DNA from: Polynucleobacter necessarius
GTDB taxonomy: Bacteria > Pseudomonadota > Gammaproteobacteria > Burkholderiales > Burkholderiaceae
Direction: 5' to 3'
NCBI RefSeq assembly: GCF_900096765.1
Contig: NZ_LT615228.1
Span: forward strand, 254,669 to 318,668
Length of the DNA: 64,000 nt
Below the pieces are notes generated by a model that saw only the letters and a program-made list of their open reading frames with translations, was not told where the DNA came from and did not search any database. The position numbers and the translations under genes are program-made. Positions 35,665-45,184 of this stretch are shown one piece after another; position 1 is the stretch's first letter, and the number at the start of each line of letters is the position of its first letter.

Positions 35665-35850
35665 TTACTTTTTTGCGTCAGCCGCAGGAGCTGCTGCAGG
35701 AGCATCTTTCTTAGCTTCTTCAACGTGAGTTGCTTCAGCACCATGTTTTTCGCCGCTCATATCAACGTTACCGTCGCCTTTGAGGAGTAGGTAGGCGGTG
35801 GCGCCAATTATTAATACCAGCACCATAATGATGATTGAACGATTGCTCAT
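35665..35850 (-). CDS. Small single-span membrane protein, 61 residues
   Basis: MSNRSIIIMVLVLIIGATAY is a membrane anchor at residues 5-24, followed by a charged segment (KGDGNVDMSGEKHGAEATHV) and an Ala-rich tail. A good ribosome-binding site (AAGGAAAC) precedes the ATG, and a dedicated terminator follows, both supporting a real gene. No family is recognised. The 180 bases to the next gene hold only its promoter region. Confidence 0.7.
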   Translation of the reverse strand: MSNRSIIIMVLVLIIGATAYLLLKGDGNVDMSGEKHGAEATHVEEAKKDAPAAAPAADAKK

Positions 35851-36028
35851 GGAGTTTCCTTCTGTTTGGTTGAAATTAAGGCAATATTAACGCTAGTTGG
35901 CTTGCTGGTAAATCCTTGGTAGACCTTAGTAATCCATAGCCTTATGCAAATCGGGGTGAACTAGGTATTAATACTGACTATTTCCTTATACGAGGTAAGA
36001 TTGGGTAACTCGTTTTTAAGGTGACAAT

Positions 36029-36886
36029 ATGAGTCCCAAGCTTCCCATTAATAATGCTCAAACAATCACTGAGTATCTCAATCTTCATAAGCTACATCCA
36101 TCTAAAGAAGACCTCGATTCCTCCTATAAATTTGCTTTTGATGATGAAGCTTTTTTGTCTCGTCGTGAAACGATCGGCATTCGATTTGAGTTGGAATTAC
36201 TCAAGCCAGAAATACTTCTGAAGGAGCAAGGCATTGAGCACACCATTACTGTGTTCGGTTCTACCCGTTTTGTCAGTCAACAGCACGCACTAGAATTAGA
36301 AAAGAGCGCTAAAACTGAGCAAGAAAAGGCGCAGGCTAAGCAAGCCATGCTGCACAGTCGCTATTACGAGTCAGCCAGAGAGTTTGGTTCTCTTGTAGCT
36401 AGGTACAACACTAGCCAAAAGGAGAATGCCAATAAGTTGCACATCTGCACTGGAGGTGGTCCTGGAATTATGGAGGCCGCCAATCGAGGCGCATTTGAAG
36501 CAGGTGATCAAACGATTGGTTTTAATATCAGCCTTCCCAGAGAGCAACATCCCAATCCCTATATCAGTCCCGGTCTAGGTTTTCGGTTTCATTATTTTGC
36601 ATTGCGCAAGATGCACTTCATGTTGAGGGCAAGAGCGATCGTCGCTTATCCCGGGGGTTTCGGATCTTTTGATGAGCTCTTTGAAGTACTCACCTTGATG
36701 CAGACTAAAAAAGTAGTGCCCATTCCGGTCATTTTGGTTGGCCAAAGTTTCTGGAATGAAATGGTGAACTTTAAGCAGATGATTGAGTTTGGAGTGATAG
36801 ACCAAGAAGATATGCAGGCGATTCACTTTGCTGAGACTGCGCAAGATGCTTGGAACATTATTCGGGACTGGTATCAGTTGGCCTAA
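36029..36886 (+). CDS. LOG family (TIGR00730-type) Rossmann protein
   Basis: A 285-residue protein with the two LOG signatures: GGGPGIMEAANRGA and YPGGFGSFDELFEVLTLMQ. In several relatives this fold is a nucleoside-5'-monophosphate phosphoribohydrolase that releases cytokinin-like bases. The N-terminal 80 residues are an extension seen in the longer subfamily. GTGAC and a weak GG precede ATG 36029. The gene is intact; the next gene follows closely. Confidence 0.85.
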   Translation: MSPKLPINNAQTITEYLNLHKLHPSKEDLDSSYKFAFDDEAFLSRRETIGIRFELELLKPEILLKEQGIEHTITVFGSTRFVSQQHALELEKSAKTEQEKAQAKQAMLHSRYYESAREFGSLVARYNTSQKENANKLHICTGGGPGIMEAANRGAFEAGDQTIGFNISLPREQHPNPYISPGLGFRFHYFALRKMHFMLRARAIVAYPGGFGSFDELFEVLTLMQTKKVVPIPVILVGQSFWNEMVNFKQMIEFGVIDQEDMQAIHFAETAQDAWNIIRDWYQLA

Positions 36887-36920
36887 ATGACTAGACTGTA
36901 AAATGGGTAAAGGTATTAAT

Positions 36921-37433
36921 ATGAATCCATCCCAAATGAGTATTGCAACCTCTTTTGATCTTCCTGGCTATCTATTTGGCGGGGTAATGCTATTACTTGT
37001 GATGGTTTTTCATGGGATGCTATTACTCCAAATTGCCAAGCGTTATGAAGTCAAAACCTTTCTTTATTTAGCAGAGAAAAAATATTCTTCTGTGGCACTA
37101 TCCTTTTACCTGAGCGTTTTTGGCTTATTTCTGGTCCATATTGCAGAGATATTACTGTGGGGGTTGGCGCTATACAGCTTTCATTTAATCTCTGGTTTAG
37201 GTCAGAGCATTTTATTTAGCGGCAGTACCTACACAGCCATGGGCTTTATGGAAGATATTCTTCCTAATGGCTGGAAAATGTTGGCAGTCATTATTGCGTT
37301 TTTAGGTATGTTCTCTTTTGCCTGGACTGCTTCGGTCATGATTTCTATGACGAAAAACTTTCGACAAGCCTATACCAAATTGCACATGAGAAAGCTCAAT
37401 ATCGCCGCTGATATCGCTGATCGTTTTGAGTAA
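36921..37433 (+). CDS. Membrane protein of unknown function, ion-channel-like
   Basis: About 170 residues with four predicted spans: GYLFGGVMLLLVMVFHGMLL, a span around YLSVFGLFLVHIAEILLWGL, a third around the GKMLAVIIAFLGMFSF-like stretch, and short loops. Start ATG 36921 is chosen because AAAGG lies seven bases before it. The FSGSTYTAMGF segment between spans resembles the pore loop of two-span K+ channels, but the selectivity motif is not clear. It sits between the LOG gene and the BaiN-like remnant, 3 bases before the latter. Confidence 0.6.
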   Translation: MNPSQMSIATSFDLPGYLFGGVMLLLVMVFHGMLLLQIAKRYEVKTFLYLAEKKYSSVALSFYLSVFGLFLVHIAEILLWGLALYSFHLISGLGQSILFSGSTYTAMGFMEDILPNGWKMLAVIIAFLGMFSFAWTASVMISMTKNFRQAYTKLHMRKLNIAADIADRFE

Positions 37434-37436
37434 AAC

Positions 37437-38656
37437 ATGAGCAAAATATGGGATGCCATCATTATTGGTGGCGGTGCTGCTGGCTTATTTTGTGCGGGAG
37501 TGGCTGGCCAGCGAGGCAAGCGGGTATTAGTTTTGGACCATGCTCCAGTGTTGGGTGAGAAGATACGCATTAGTGGTGGCGGTCGTTGTAACTTTACGAA
37601 TTTACATAGTAGCCCTGCTAACTTTTTGTCGCTAAACCCTCATTTTGTAAAAAGTGCTTTAGCGAGATATCCCTCTTTAGAATTTATTAAGCTCGTTTCC
37701 TCTCACGGCATTGCTTATCACGAGAAGCATCAAGGACAACTTTTTTGCGATGATTCTGCAAAACAAATTATCGACATGCTTTTTGCGGAGTGTGCAAAAG
37801 GAGGGGTGACTATCCGCAATCCTGTTACGGTCAAATCATTAGAGCAGGGTCCGCAGGATTGGCTAATTTATACATCTGAAGGTATAGAAAAATCAAAGTC
37901 AGTAGTCATGGCAACTGGAGGCCCTGCCAGTTCCAGCAATTGGCGCAACAGCCTTTTCATTGGATATTGCCAAGCAATTTGGCTTAGAAGTAGTTGAGCC
38001 AAGACCTGCTTTGGTGCCACTCTCATTTACAGCTGAAACTTTTGGAAACCTCAATGAATTAGCAGGCTTGAGCCTTCCCGTCAGAATTGCTTCGGGTTCG
38101 AAGGGTCGCCGCTATGGAGCATGCCGCTTTAACGAAGATTTACTATTAACCCACAAGGGCTTATCCGGGCCCGCAGTACTGCAGGCCAGTAGTTATTGGA
38201 TAGAAGGCGAGCCGATTCATATTGATTGGTTGGGTGCACTAGAGCAGCCCGGTGGCTTTCAATTGCGATACGCTGTTTAATAATGAAGAGAATCGCTTAA
38301 AGTCGTCAGATACTATTCTGGCCTCGGTGTTGCCCCAACGTCTTGCAAAAGCTTTCGCTGAACAGAGAAACTTGATAGGTCGTAAGTGGGCTGAAGTCTC
38401 CAAAAAAGATCGTCAGTCACTCAAAGAGCTCATCACAAATTGGTCGGTCAAGCCTGCGGGTACTTTAGGCTGGAAAAAAGCAGAGGTGATGTTGGGCGGT
38501 GTCGATACTCAGCGGCTAGATAGTCAGACCATGATGTCACGAAAACATCTAGGTTTGTACTTCATTGGTGAATGCGTTGATGTGACCGGGCACTTAGGCG
38601 GCCATAACTTTCAATGGGCCTGGGCAAGCGGCTTTGCTTGTGCCAACGCTCTTTAA
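37437..38656 (+). pseudogene. NAD(P)/FAD-dependent oxidoreductase (BaiN/HI0933 family), two frameshifts
   Basis: Three frames make one flavoprotein of about 405 residues. The first gives AIIIGGGAAGLFCAGVAGQR, RISGGGRCNFTNLH and VVMATGG. One extra C in CCC at 37922-37924 shifts the frame, after which LPVPAIGATAFSLDIAKQFG and LLTHKGLSGPAVLQASSYW continue. A second extra C in CCC near 38249-38251 shifts it again, and FNNEENRLKSSDTILASVLP, AGTLGWKKAEVMLGGVDTQR and GHLGGHNFQWAWASGFA finish it. All parts of the HI0933 fold are there. Restoring both sites would give a full gene. Confidence 0.88.
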
Positions 38657-38665
38657 GTGAACCAT

Positions 38666-39427
38666 TTAGCGAGCGGCTTTTTTCTTCTCGCGGGAGCGGA
38701 TATTGAGTAATTCGACTCCCAGCGAGAATCCCATAGCAACATAAACATAGCCTTTCGGGATATGCATCCCCATACCCTCGGCAATGAGCACTACACCAAC
38801 GACGGTAAGAAATGATAGTGCCAGCACTTTGATGGAGGGGTGGTGGTGCACAAAGTCTCCAATAGCTTTTGCAGCCATGAGCATGATGAGAATGGATGTA
38901 ATGACCGCCGCAATCATGACGCTAATTTGATCCACCATGCCGACGGCAGTAATCACGCTATCGAGTGAGAAGATGATGTCGAGCAAGCCAATTTGAAGAA
39001 CAGACCCAATGAATAAAGTAAGCATGGATTTGTTGGCGCTCTGGCTATGAGGGTTTTCATCAACAGAAGACTGCTCGCCAACCTCAACCTCAATGTAGAT
39101 TTCTTTCGAAGCTTTCCAAATCAGAAAAAATCCACCCAGTAAAAGTATGAGATCTCTGCCGCTGATAGGGTGTTCAAAAATAGACAGGATGGGATTCGTT
39201 AATCCCATCACCCAGGATAGGCTGAGTAATAAAAGTACACGGGTTAGTAATGCAAAAATTAAACCTAAGCGGCGCACCTTCTCTCTGATTTCTGGCGGAA
39301 GTCGATTGGCGATGACACTAATGAAAATGATGTTATCGATACCCAAAATAATTTCTAGGGCAGAGAGGGTAAAAAAAGCGATCCAAGCATTTGGGTCGCT
39401 GACAAGCTGCAAGACGCTATCGATCAT
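38666..39427 (-). CDS. TerC family membrane protein
   Basis: A 253-residue protein with about seven spans. IILGIDNIIFISVIANRLPP and GLLDIIFSLDSVITAVGMVD carry the paired Asp residues typical of TerC/YkoY metal exporters, which handle manganese or calcium. The C-terminus ends in a basic stretch (RSREKKKAAR). The start is ATG 39427. The gene is complete. Confidence 0.9.
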   Translation of the reverse strand: MIDSVLQLVSDPNAWIAFFTLSALEIILGIDNIIFISVIANRLPPEIREKVRRLGLIFALLTRVLLLLSLSWVMGLTNPILSIFEHPISGRDLILLLGGFFLIWKASKEIYIEVEVGEQSSVDENPHSQSANKSMLTLFIGSVLQIGLLDIIFSLDSVITAVGMVDQISVMIAAVITSILIMLMAAKAIGDFVHHHPSIKVLALSFLTVVGVVLIAEGMGMHIPKGYVYVAMGFSLGVELLNIRSREKKKAAR

Positions 39428-39528
39428 TCTCTATTTCGCTAAAGTGGCTTTACTGCTAAGTGTAGCCAACTCAGAGGTAAGGAAAAAAATCTAAACCCCA
39501 TTCATTAGAGGGGGATAGCTTGTATGGA

Positions 39529-39918
39529 TTAAATGGGCTGATTTCTCATCCAGTCAGCGGTATTAAAAAGGGATTCTTCCAGTTGGCTGACAATATTACC
39601 TTCAATGCCGCATTCCTCTAGCGCGCGGTACATGCAGGCGAGCCATTGGTTGCGTTCATGAATGCCGATTTTGAAGGGTAGATGCCGGGCGCGGAGCATG
39701 GGGTGCCCATATTTGGGGGAGTAAATATCCGGCCCACCCATCCAGCCCATCAGGAAGAATTTCAATTTTTCGCGTGAGCTCGATAAATCTTGGGGGTGCA
39801 TAGCCCGTAAATCAGAAAAAATGGGCTCAAGTGCCATTAAATCGTAGAAACGATTCACTAACTCATCAATTTTATCGATGCCGCCGATGGATTCATAAAT
39901 ACTTTTTCTTTCAGTCAT
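39529..39918 (-). CDS. Group II truncated hemoglobin
   Basis: A 129-residue haem protein of the 2-on-2 fold. SIYESIGGIDKIDELVNRFY begins helices A-B, and the proximal His lies in LRARHLPFKIG (about residue 79). MGGPDIYSPKYGHPML is typical of group II. These proteins bind O2 or NO and are linked to nitric oxide or oxygen stress. It diverges from the phasin-like gene across a gap containing a 19-bp palindrome. Confidence 0.92.
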   Translation of the reverse strand: MTERKSIYESIGGIDKIDELVNRFYDLMALEPIFSDLRAMHPQDLSSSREKLKFFLMGWMGGPDIYSPKYGHPMLRARHLPFKIGIHERNQWLACMYRALEECGIEGNIVSQLEESLFNTADWMRNQPI

Positions 39919-39948
39919 ATTGTCATTTTAATGCCTTAAATTCGAGGG

Positions 39949-39967
39949 AATTGGCAGACTGCCAATT
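39949..39967. promoter_or_regulatory. Perfect 19-bp palindrome between divergent genes
   Basis: AATTGGCAG and CTGCCAATT flank a single A, 31 bases from the truncated hemoglobin start and 70 bases from the phasin-like start. It has no U run, so it looks like an operator and not a terminator. Confidence 0.5.
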
Positions 39968-40036
39968 TGGGTATAGAGTTATCTTAAGAAGTAATTAAAA
40001 ACATCGAGTTATCAAATCTACCAAGATAGGAGCAAA

Positions 40037-40567
40037 ATGATGGAAGCAAAAGATTTGCAAAAATGGCAGCGTGAAAAAGCAAAAGAGTTGTTTGATTATT
40101 CACACACTCTTTTAGATGCAGCAAAAAAACTCAGCGATCACCATCTGGCTGAAATTGAGTGGGGCATGAAAAATGCGCTTGATAGCGCAAAGTCAGCTGC
40201 CAAGAATGATTTGAGCAAATTAAAAGATTTGCAAGAAGAGGCGGCTAAAGAGGCGGCTAAACGAGCTACGGCTTATCAGAAGAAAGTCAAAGCTGTTTTG
40301 AAAGAGCTAGGCGAAGGCGCTGCGGATGAGACCGAGAAGCATTTGGAAAAAGTGCGCAGCTCCTTAGTGTCTTGGTTGGGAGAGGCGGAAGCTAAGGTAC
40401 CAGTCCAGGCGGATAAATTATCTCGGGTAGTCAACGAGATGTCTGAGGCAGGTCAGAAAATGTTCAAAGAAGGTCGTCGTATTGTTAATCAGGTTGCTGA
40501 AGCTGCTGAAAAGAATCTTGATGGTGTTGCGAAGAAAACACCTGCAGCAAAAAAGAAAGCGGAGTAA
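40037..40567 (+). CDS. Phasin-like helical protein
   Basis: A 176-residue highly charged, all-helical protein (WQREKAKELFDYSHTLLDAA, LSKLKDLQEEAAKEAAKRAT) with a Lys/Ala-rich end AKKTPAAKKKAE. Its length and amphipathic heptads fit polyhydroxyalkanoate granule phasins or histone-H1-like proteins; the first 100 residues favour a phasin. ATG 40037 or 40040 follows AGGAGC. A terminator follows. A perfect 12-bp tandem duplication at 40238-40261 encodes a repeated EAAK unit. Confidence 0.6.
   Translation: MMEAKDLQKWQREKAKELFDYSHTLLDAAKKLSDHHLAEIEWGMKNALDSAKSAAKNDLSKLKDLQEEAAKEAAKRATAYQKKVKAVLKELGEGAADETEKHLEKVRSSLVSWLGEAEAKVPVQADKLSRVVNEMSEAGQKMFKEGRRIVNQVAEAAEKNLDGVAKKTPAAKKKAE
40238..40261. repeat. 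Perfect in-frame 12-bp tandem duplication
   Basis: GAGGCGGCTAAA occurs twice in a row inside the phasin-like gene and duplicates four residues (EAAK). Confidence 0.95.
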
Positions 40568-40599
40568 GCAATCTATAGATCAGTATTTATTTGCTACTG

Positions 40600-40633
40600 A
40601 AAAAACCGCCTGCAAGCTTGGGGCGGTTTTTTT
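40600..40633. terminator. Bidirectional intrinsic terminator
   Basis: AAAAAACCGCC and GGCGGTTTTTT form an 11-bp stem with an 11-base loop between the convergent phasin-like and TIGR02450-type genes. It overlaps the stop of the latter. Confidence 0.85.
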
Positions 40634-40853
40634 ATTTCCAACCCTGTATCCATAATGAGCTATCGCTTAGATCGCGCCAATGAATTTGCATTACTTTTTT
40701 ACTGTAGACAGCCTCAATTTCAATAAGATCAAGCTTCTCATTTGGAAGCTCTGGTTCAATCACTTTACTAACTAAAAAGTGCTTTTGTTTAGCGATAGGC
40801 TTTACGGCTGTCCACTTGCTCAGTAGTAATTTTTTGGGGCTTAATCGATTCAT
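40632..40853 (-). CDS. TIGR02450-type small Trp-containing protein
   Basis: A 73-residue protein. NRLSPKKLLLSKWTAVKPIA at the start and QIHWRDLSDSSLWIQGW at the end match the TIGR02450 family, a conserved small soluble protein of unknown role in marine and freshwater bacteria. There is no signal or membrane segment. It follows the lipoprotein gene by 12 bases. Confidence 0.75.
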   Translation of the reverse strand: MNRLSPKKLLLSKWTAVKPIAKQKHFLVSKVIEPELPNEKLDLIEIEAVYSKKVMQIHWRDLSDSSLWIQGWK

Positions 40854-40865
40854 CGGTTCTGGTCT

Positions 40866-41195
40866 TTATAAAGCCGTGCACTGATATTCTTGGTCAACGC
40901 TTTGGAGGGCTCCTGAGGTAGGAATAAAGATCGTGCGAGATTGGTCAGTTTGGTTGGGGCACTTGGTGTCAAAAAAGCTTTTATTCCCAAGACTACCGCA
41001 ATAGTTGAGCTTCTCGTCTTTAAACTCCATTTGGGCTTTGCGCAAAACCATGGGAAGTTTGGATGCACTTGGGGATGAGCAGCTCCAGCTAGTGTAAGAG
41101 TCGCGCTCACAGGCGCATAGACACAGTAGCAAGACGATTCCTGCAATCTGGCGGAATAGGGCAGACTGATTGAAATGGGGCATATGTTTAAGCAT
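40866..41195 (-). CDS. Hypothetical lipoprotein
   Basis: About 109 residues with a lipoprotein signal: LFRQIAGIVLLLCLCAC, where the last Cys is the likely lipidation site. The mature part contains several Cys (SYTSWSCSS, YCGSLG, TKCPNQ, YQCTAL) that could form disulfides. No family is recognised. ATG 41195 or 41183 may be the start. Confidence 0.6.
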   Translation of the reverse strand: MLKHMPHFNQSALFRQIAGIVLLLCLCACERDSYTSWSCSSPSASKLPMVLRKAQMEFKDEKLNYCGSLGNKSFFDTKCPNQTDQSRTIFIPTSGALQSVDQEYQCTAL

Positions 41196-41264
41196 AGCCA
41201 ACTTTTGGATATCTTGCCTAGGATTGGCTATAGATCTGGATTGGCATTAATATTTAAGACAGAT

Positions 41265-41284
41265 TATTTGGTAAACCAAATAAG
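41265..41284. promoter_or_regulatory. 20-bp palindrome upstream of the FAH-family remnant
   Basis: TTATTTGGT and ACCAAATAA are perfect 9-bp arms around AA, 44 bases before the GTG start. The core TTTGGTNNACCAAA resembles operators of GntR/FCD family regulators. Confidence 0.5.
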
Positions 41285-41327
41285 ACCAAGATAAGACTAA
41301 ACAATAATATTCAATAAAGGAGATGAT

Positions 41328-42379
41328 GTGGATACAAATCGAAGAGATGCTCTCAAGTTAGGGGCGTCAGCAGCCCTAAGTAGTATGTTGATTTCAAATG
41401 CGGTTGCCGCGTCCGAAAATCAACCACCAATCGTAGTTGAGCTGCTGTCGGGCAAAGCAGGCTTTCGTATTGCGAATTATTTGCCAAGGATGGGGTGCTA
41501 CATCTCGATTAGGTTTAGTCACCAACGATGGCATGGTGATCGATATCCCTGCTGAGGCTGCCCGTCAGAAGGTCCAACTGTCATTTGATCCAACATCAAT
41601 GATTTCATTGGCAGGCTCTGGGAATAAAGGCCTTTCCGAATTAGCGGCTTTATTTAAAAACCCGCAGTGCAAACCTAATGAATGTTAATCAAGTCATTTT
41701 GTTATCGCCCATTCCAAAACCACAAGCTAATATTTATTGCGTAGGCTGGAACTATTTAGACCATTTTGAAGAGGGTCTAAAGCATCGCGCTGATACTGCT
41801 GTAAAAGAGTATCCCAAGGTTCCTGTGTTCTTCTCTAAGGGAACTCAGACGATGAATGGCCCTTTTGACAACATTCCTTATGATGCTGGCGTGTCCTCCA
41901 TGATTGACTGGGAAGCCGAGCTTGCAGTCGTGATTGGCAAAAAGGGGAAGAATATCTCCGAAGAAAACGCGATGGATTACGTATTTGGCTATTCAGCCTA
42001 TAACGACACTACTGCGCGAGATATTCAGCAAAAGCGACATTCTGGTCAGTGGTTGAAGGGCAAGAGTCTCGATGGTCATGGTCCCATGGGGCCATGGGTG
42101 GTGACAGCGGGCGGCGTTAATTTGGAGGACACCAGAATCATCTGCCGCGTCAATGGTGTTGAAAAACAAAACGCTAGTTACAAGCAAATGTATTTCAAAA
42201 TTCCAGTGATTATTTCTGAGCTCTCACGGGGTCTAACCTTATTGCCGGGTGACATTATTGCTACTGGTACTCCATCAGGCGTGGGTGCAGGCAGGACGCC
42301 GCAAGAGTTTATGAAACCCGGTGACATCATGGAAACTAATATCACGGGTATTGGCATTTTGCGCAATAAGATTACCTAG
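41328..42379 (+). pseudogene. Fumarylacetoacetate hydrolase family protein with signal sequence, two frameshifts
   Basis: The first frame starts with a Tat-like signal (NRRDALKLGASAALSSMLIS) and GFRIANYLPRMG. One extra G in GGGG near 41491-41494 shifts the frame, and GATSRLGLVTNDGMVIDIPA continues. An extra T near 41687 shifts it again to VNQVILLSPIPKPQANIYCV, IDWEAELAVVIGKKGKNISE (metal-binding Glu) and IIATGTPSGVGAGRTPQEFM. Together they make a normal FAH hydrolase of about 349 residues. An exported FAH enzyme would be unusual. A strong AAGGAGAT precedes the GTG. Confidence 0.88.
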
Positions 42380-42407
42380 AGTCATTTCATCAAAACAACA
42401 GCAAGGA

Positions 42408-43993
42408 TTAAAGCACCCAGAAGTGGTGGGTTCCATCCTTGCCTAGTTGTTCTACTAAACCAAATTCCCAATCTAAGTACGCTTGCATTGCAGCGGGATC
42501 TACGCTAGTGCCTTCATAAGGGCGTTTATAGCGATCTAGAGGAGGGGAGGCTAAGTGACTCGGCTCTTTCTCTAACTCTAAGCCAGCCTTACTCCAAGCT
42601 GCATTTCCACCAGATAGCACCATTACCTCAGCTTTGCTTAGCGTTGCAAACTCTTGCGCTACAAAAAGTGCCAACTCTGCAGGTGTGCTTGTGAGTACGT
42701 AGCGATCCACTCTGGGAATCTGTTTAAGTGCTTCTGCTAGCTGTGAGCGAAGGGCGTACCAACTGCCAGGTATATGACCTTTCATGTAATGAGCATGAGT
42801 GCTGAAATCTACCACAATCGTATTGCTATCAGTTTTGATCCATCCTGAGAGAGTGAGTGCGTCTACGCTGGCAATGATGGGCAAAGTTGGAAGAGGCGCC
42901 TTCCAAGGTCCCTTCTCAGATAAGTCTACGATCCGTATGCCATCCAGAACATAAACTTCCCAGGCCATTTGAGCTAGCCAAGAGGCAGGCATATCGGCTC
43001 TGACACCTGAGCTTGGATCAACTAACACGATCCTTGCGCCACGAACGGGGGCAACCATTTCTGTTTCTTGAACCAGTTGGCCACCAGGAACAGAACGAAA
43101 GCCAGGGAGGTGGCCTGCTTCATATTCTTCTGGAGTGCGGGTATCAAAAAATACGTAGTTCGATCGGCTTGAGATTTCCAGCGCTGCACATCTTGCAAGG
43201 TTGCGCGTTTAACACCGGCACGATCGGCTACTGAGCGTGCACGCATTGCCGCTTGGGTAGCGGTGGAATCGCTCACTTCTTTAAATTTCCGAGTTTGACC
43301 TTTGTCGAGTTCTTGGCCCGCAAGAGTCCAGCCAATGGTGCCATTGCGCAGTGCATTGACCTCATTTGGGATACCCGCATTAATGAGTGATTGGGTGCCA
43401 ATGATGCTACGTGTTCTGCCAGCACAATTAACAGTAATTTTGGTTTGGGGATTAGGGGCAAGTTCCGGTAGACGCAGCACTAACTCGGCACCAGGAACAC
43501 TAGTACCAGTTGGAATACTCATGGTGTTGTACTCATCAAAGCGGCGGACATCTACAACTACAACATCTGCTTGCTGATCAATCAGTTGTTTGACTTCTTG
43601 TGCAGATAAAGATGGAGTATGACGCTTGGATTCAACTAACTCACCAAATGATTTGCTGGGCACGTTGACATCTTTAAATAGCTCTCCGCCAGCGGCCTTC
43701 CAGCCCTGAATGCCGCCTTCAAAAACGGACACATCGCTAAACCCTAAATCGATCAAGCGTGTTGCCGCAAGCTCAGCATAGCCTTCGCCATCATCTAGAG
43801 TCACAATCGGAACATCCTTCTTGGGAAGTTTTCCGTAGGCATCAATCTCAATGCGAGATAAGGGAAGATTGGCAGCAAAAAGCGGATGCTCGCGCGCATG
43901 AGGATCTTCTTCACGAACATCTAAAAATGCAATTCCTTCTTTGTTTAGTAACTGGTTGCGAACAAAGGCATAGTTTTTGTTTGGAATACTCAT
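42408..43993 (-). pseudogene. Four-domain rhodanese protein, one frameshift
   Basis: A protein of about 528 residues with four rhodanese-like domains. The first 280 residues hold domains 1 and 2; one T is missing from a T run near 43155-43161 (minus-strand run of six). Beyond it DTRTPEEYEAGHLPGF begins domain 3 and IDL/IVVDFSTHAHYMKGHIPGSW domain 4. Only domain 2 has a candidate catalytic Cys (TVNCAGRTRS, Cys190); the equivalent loops of domains 1, 3 and 4 read LDDGEGYAE, DPSSGVRAD and TSTPAELA. So sulfur transfer would rest on one domain and the others may be structural. Confidence 0.85.
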
Positions 43994-44032
43994 GTTGTCT
44001 CTTTTTGCTATTTTTCTTAGAAATGATTTTGC

Positions 44033-45032
44033 TTAATCCAATTTTGCGCCAGACTTCTTAACGACTTCACGCCAGCGTGTGACTTCTTGATTGATGTAGT
44101 TATTTAATTCTGCTCTTGTCATCTTGGGTACGGTTGCGCCCATGGCGGCCCAGCGCTCTTTGATATCTGGAGAGGCTAAAGCAATTTGAGTTTCCGCACT
44201 CATTTTGTCAATAATGTCTTTTGGGTGTGCCTTTAATTGCCCACATGGCATACCAGCTTGAGACGATAAAGTTATTAATACCCAATTCTTGTGCAGTAGG
44301 AACATTCGGAAATGCTTCGCTACGCTTGGAGCTAGCTACGGCAACAGCTACTAGTTGACCGCTTTTAATAAAGGGCGCCGCTCCTGCGAGAGTGTCAAAC
44401 ATCATATCTACTTGTCCCGCAACGACATCCTGCAAGGCTGGGCCAGTGCCTCGATAGGGAATATGAGTAATAAATAATTTATTTTGCATCTTAAAGAGCT
44501 CGCCAGTTAAATGCTGCGAGGTACCGTTGCCGGTTGATGCATAGTTATATTTGCCTGGGTTTTTACGAATCTCCTCAATGATGGATTTCAAATCATTTTT
44601 AGGAAACTTATTTGGGTTAACAACGATGACATGTGGCACGCTTCCAATGATTGCGATTGGCTCAAAGTCTTTGGTGATGTCGTAAGGTAGGTTGGCGTAC
44701 ATACTTGGTGCAATGGAGTGATGCACTGCACCAAGAAGCCAGGTGTAACCATCGGGTGCCATTTTTGCTGCAGCTGCAGCACCAAGAGTTCCACCAGCCC
44801 CTCCACGGTTATCAACCACGATGGAATCATTTAGCTGGATTGATAATTGCTTGGCAAGAGGGCGCCCAAAAGCATCGACTGCCCCACCTGGGGGAAAGGG
44901 GTTAAGAAAGGGGTTAATAAAGGTGATTGGCTTATTTGATGCAGGCCAAGAGCTTCCTTGGGCAGCTACTGACCAGGAGAGAAGGCTTGCAAGTACAAAA
45001 AGTAGGATATTTCTGAGTATTTTGAACATCAT
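44033..45032 (-). pseudogene. Bug family tripartite tricarboxylate transporter receptor, one frameshift
   Basis: The signal peptide ends at SVAAQGSSWP. ITFINPF, VDNRGGAGGTLGAAAAAKMA and IPYRGTGPALQDVVAGQVDM mark the family. At 44225-44228 an extra A (AAAA for AAA) shifts the frame after WAIKGTPK; the rest, DIIDKMSAETQIALASPDIK and YINQEVTRWREVV, is in the next frame to 44033. The NPFLNPFPPGG region contains a duplicated four-residue unit caused by a perfect 12-bp tandem duplication. Neighbouring rhodanese and DUF1330 genes are also broken, so this stretch is heavily decayed. Confidence 0.88.
44894..44917. repeat. Perfect 12-bp tandem duplication in the Bug receptor gene
   Basis: GAAAGGGGTTAA occurs twice without a gap (plus-strand reading). 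It inserts one LNPF unit into the ligand-loop start of the receptor. Confidence 0.95.
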
Positions 45033-45184
45033 GACTTGAACTGGGTTGGTTTGCTCTATTTTTTTTGGCTTAAGCAGAGTTTCTAAGAGTTATCCCTGAT
45101 TTCAGGGGCGATTTTCTAGCGTTTTTATGGGGATATACTGACCTCGTAGTTGGTATGAATACTTTTTGATTAATGGGAGACGAG

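Noticed and set aside
36921..37433. A two-span potassium channel
   Set aside because: A loop between spans resembles a pore loop, but there is no TVGYG-like selectivity sequence, so only a general membrane-protein label is given.
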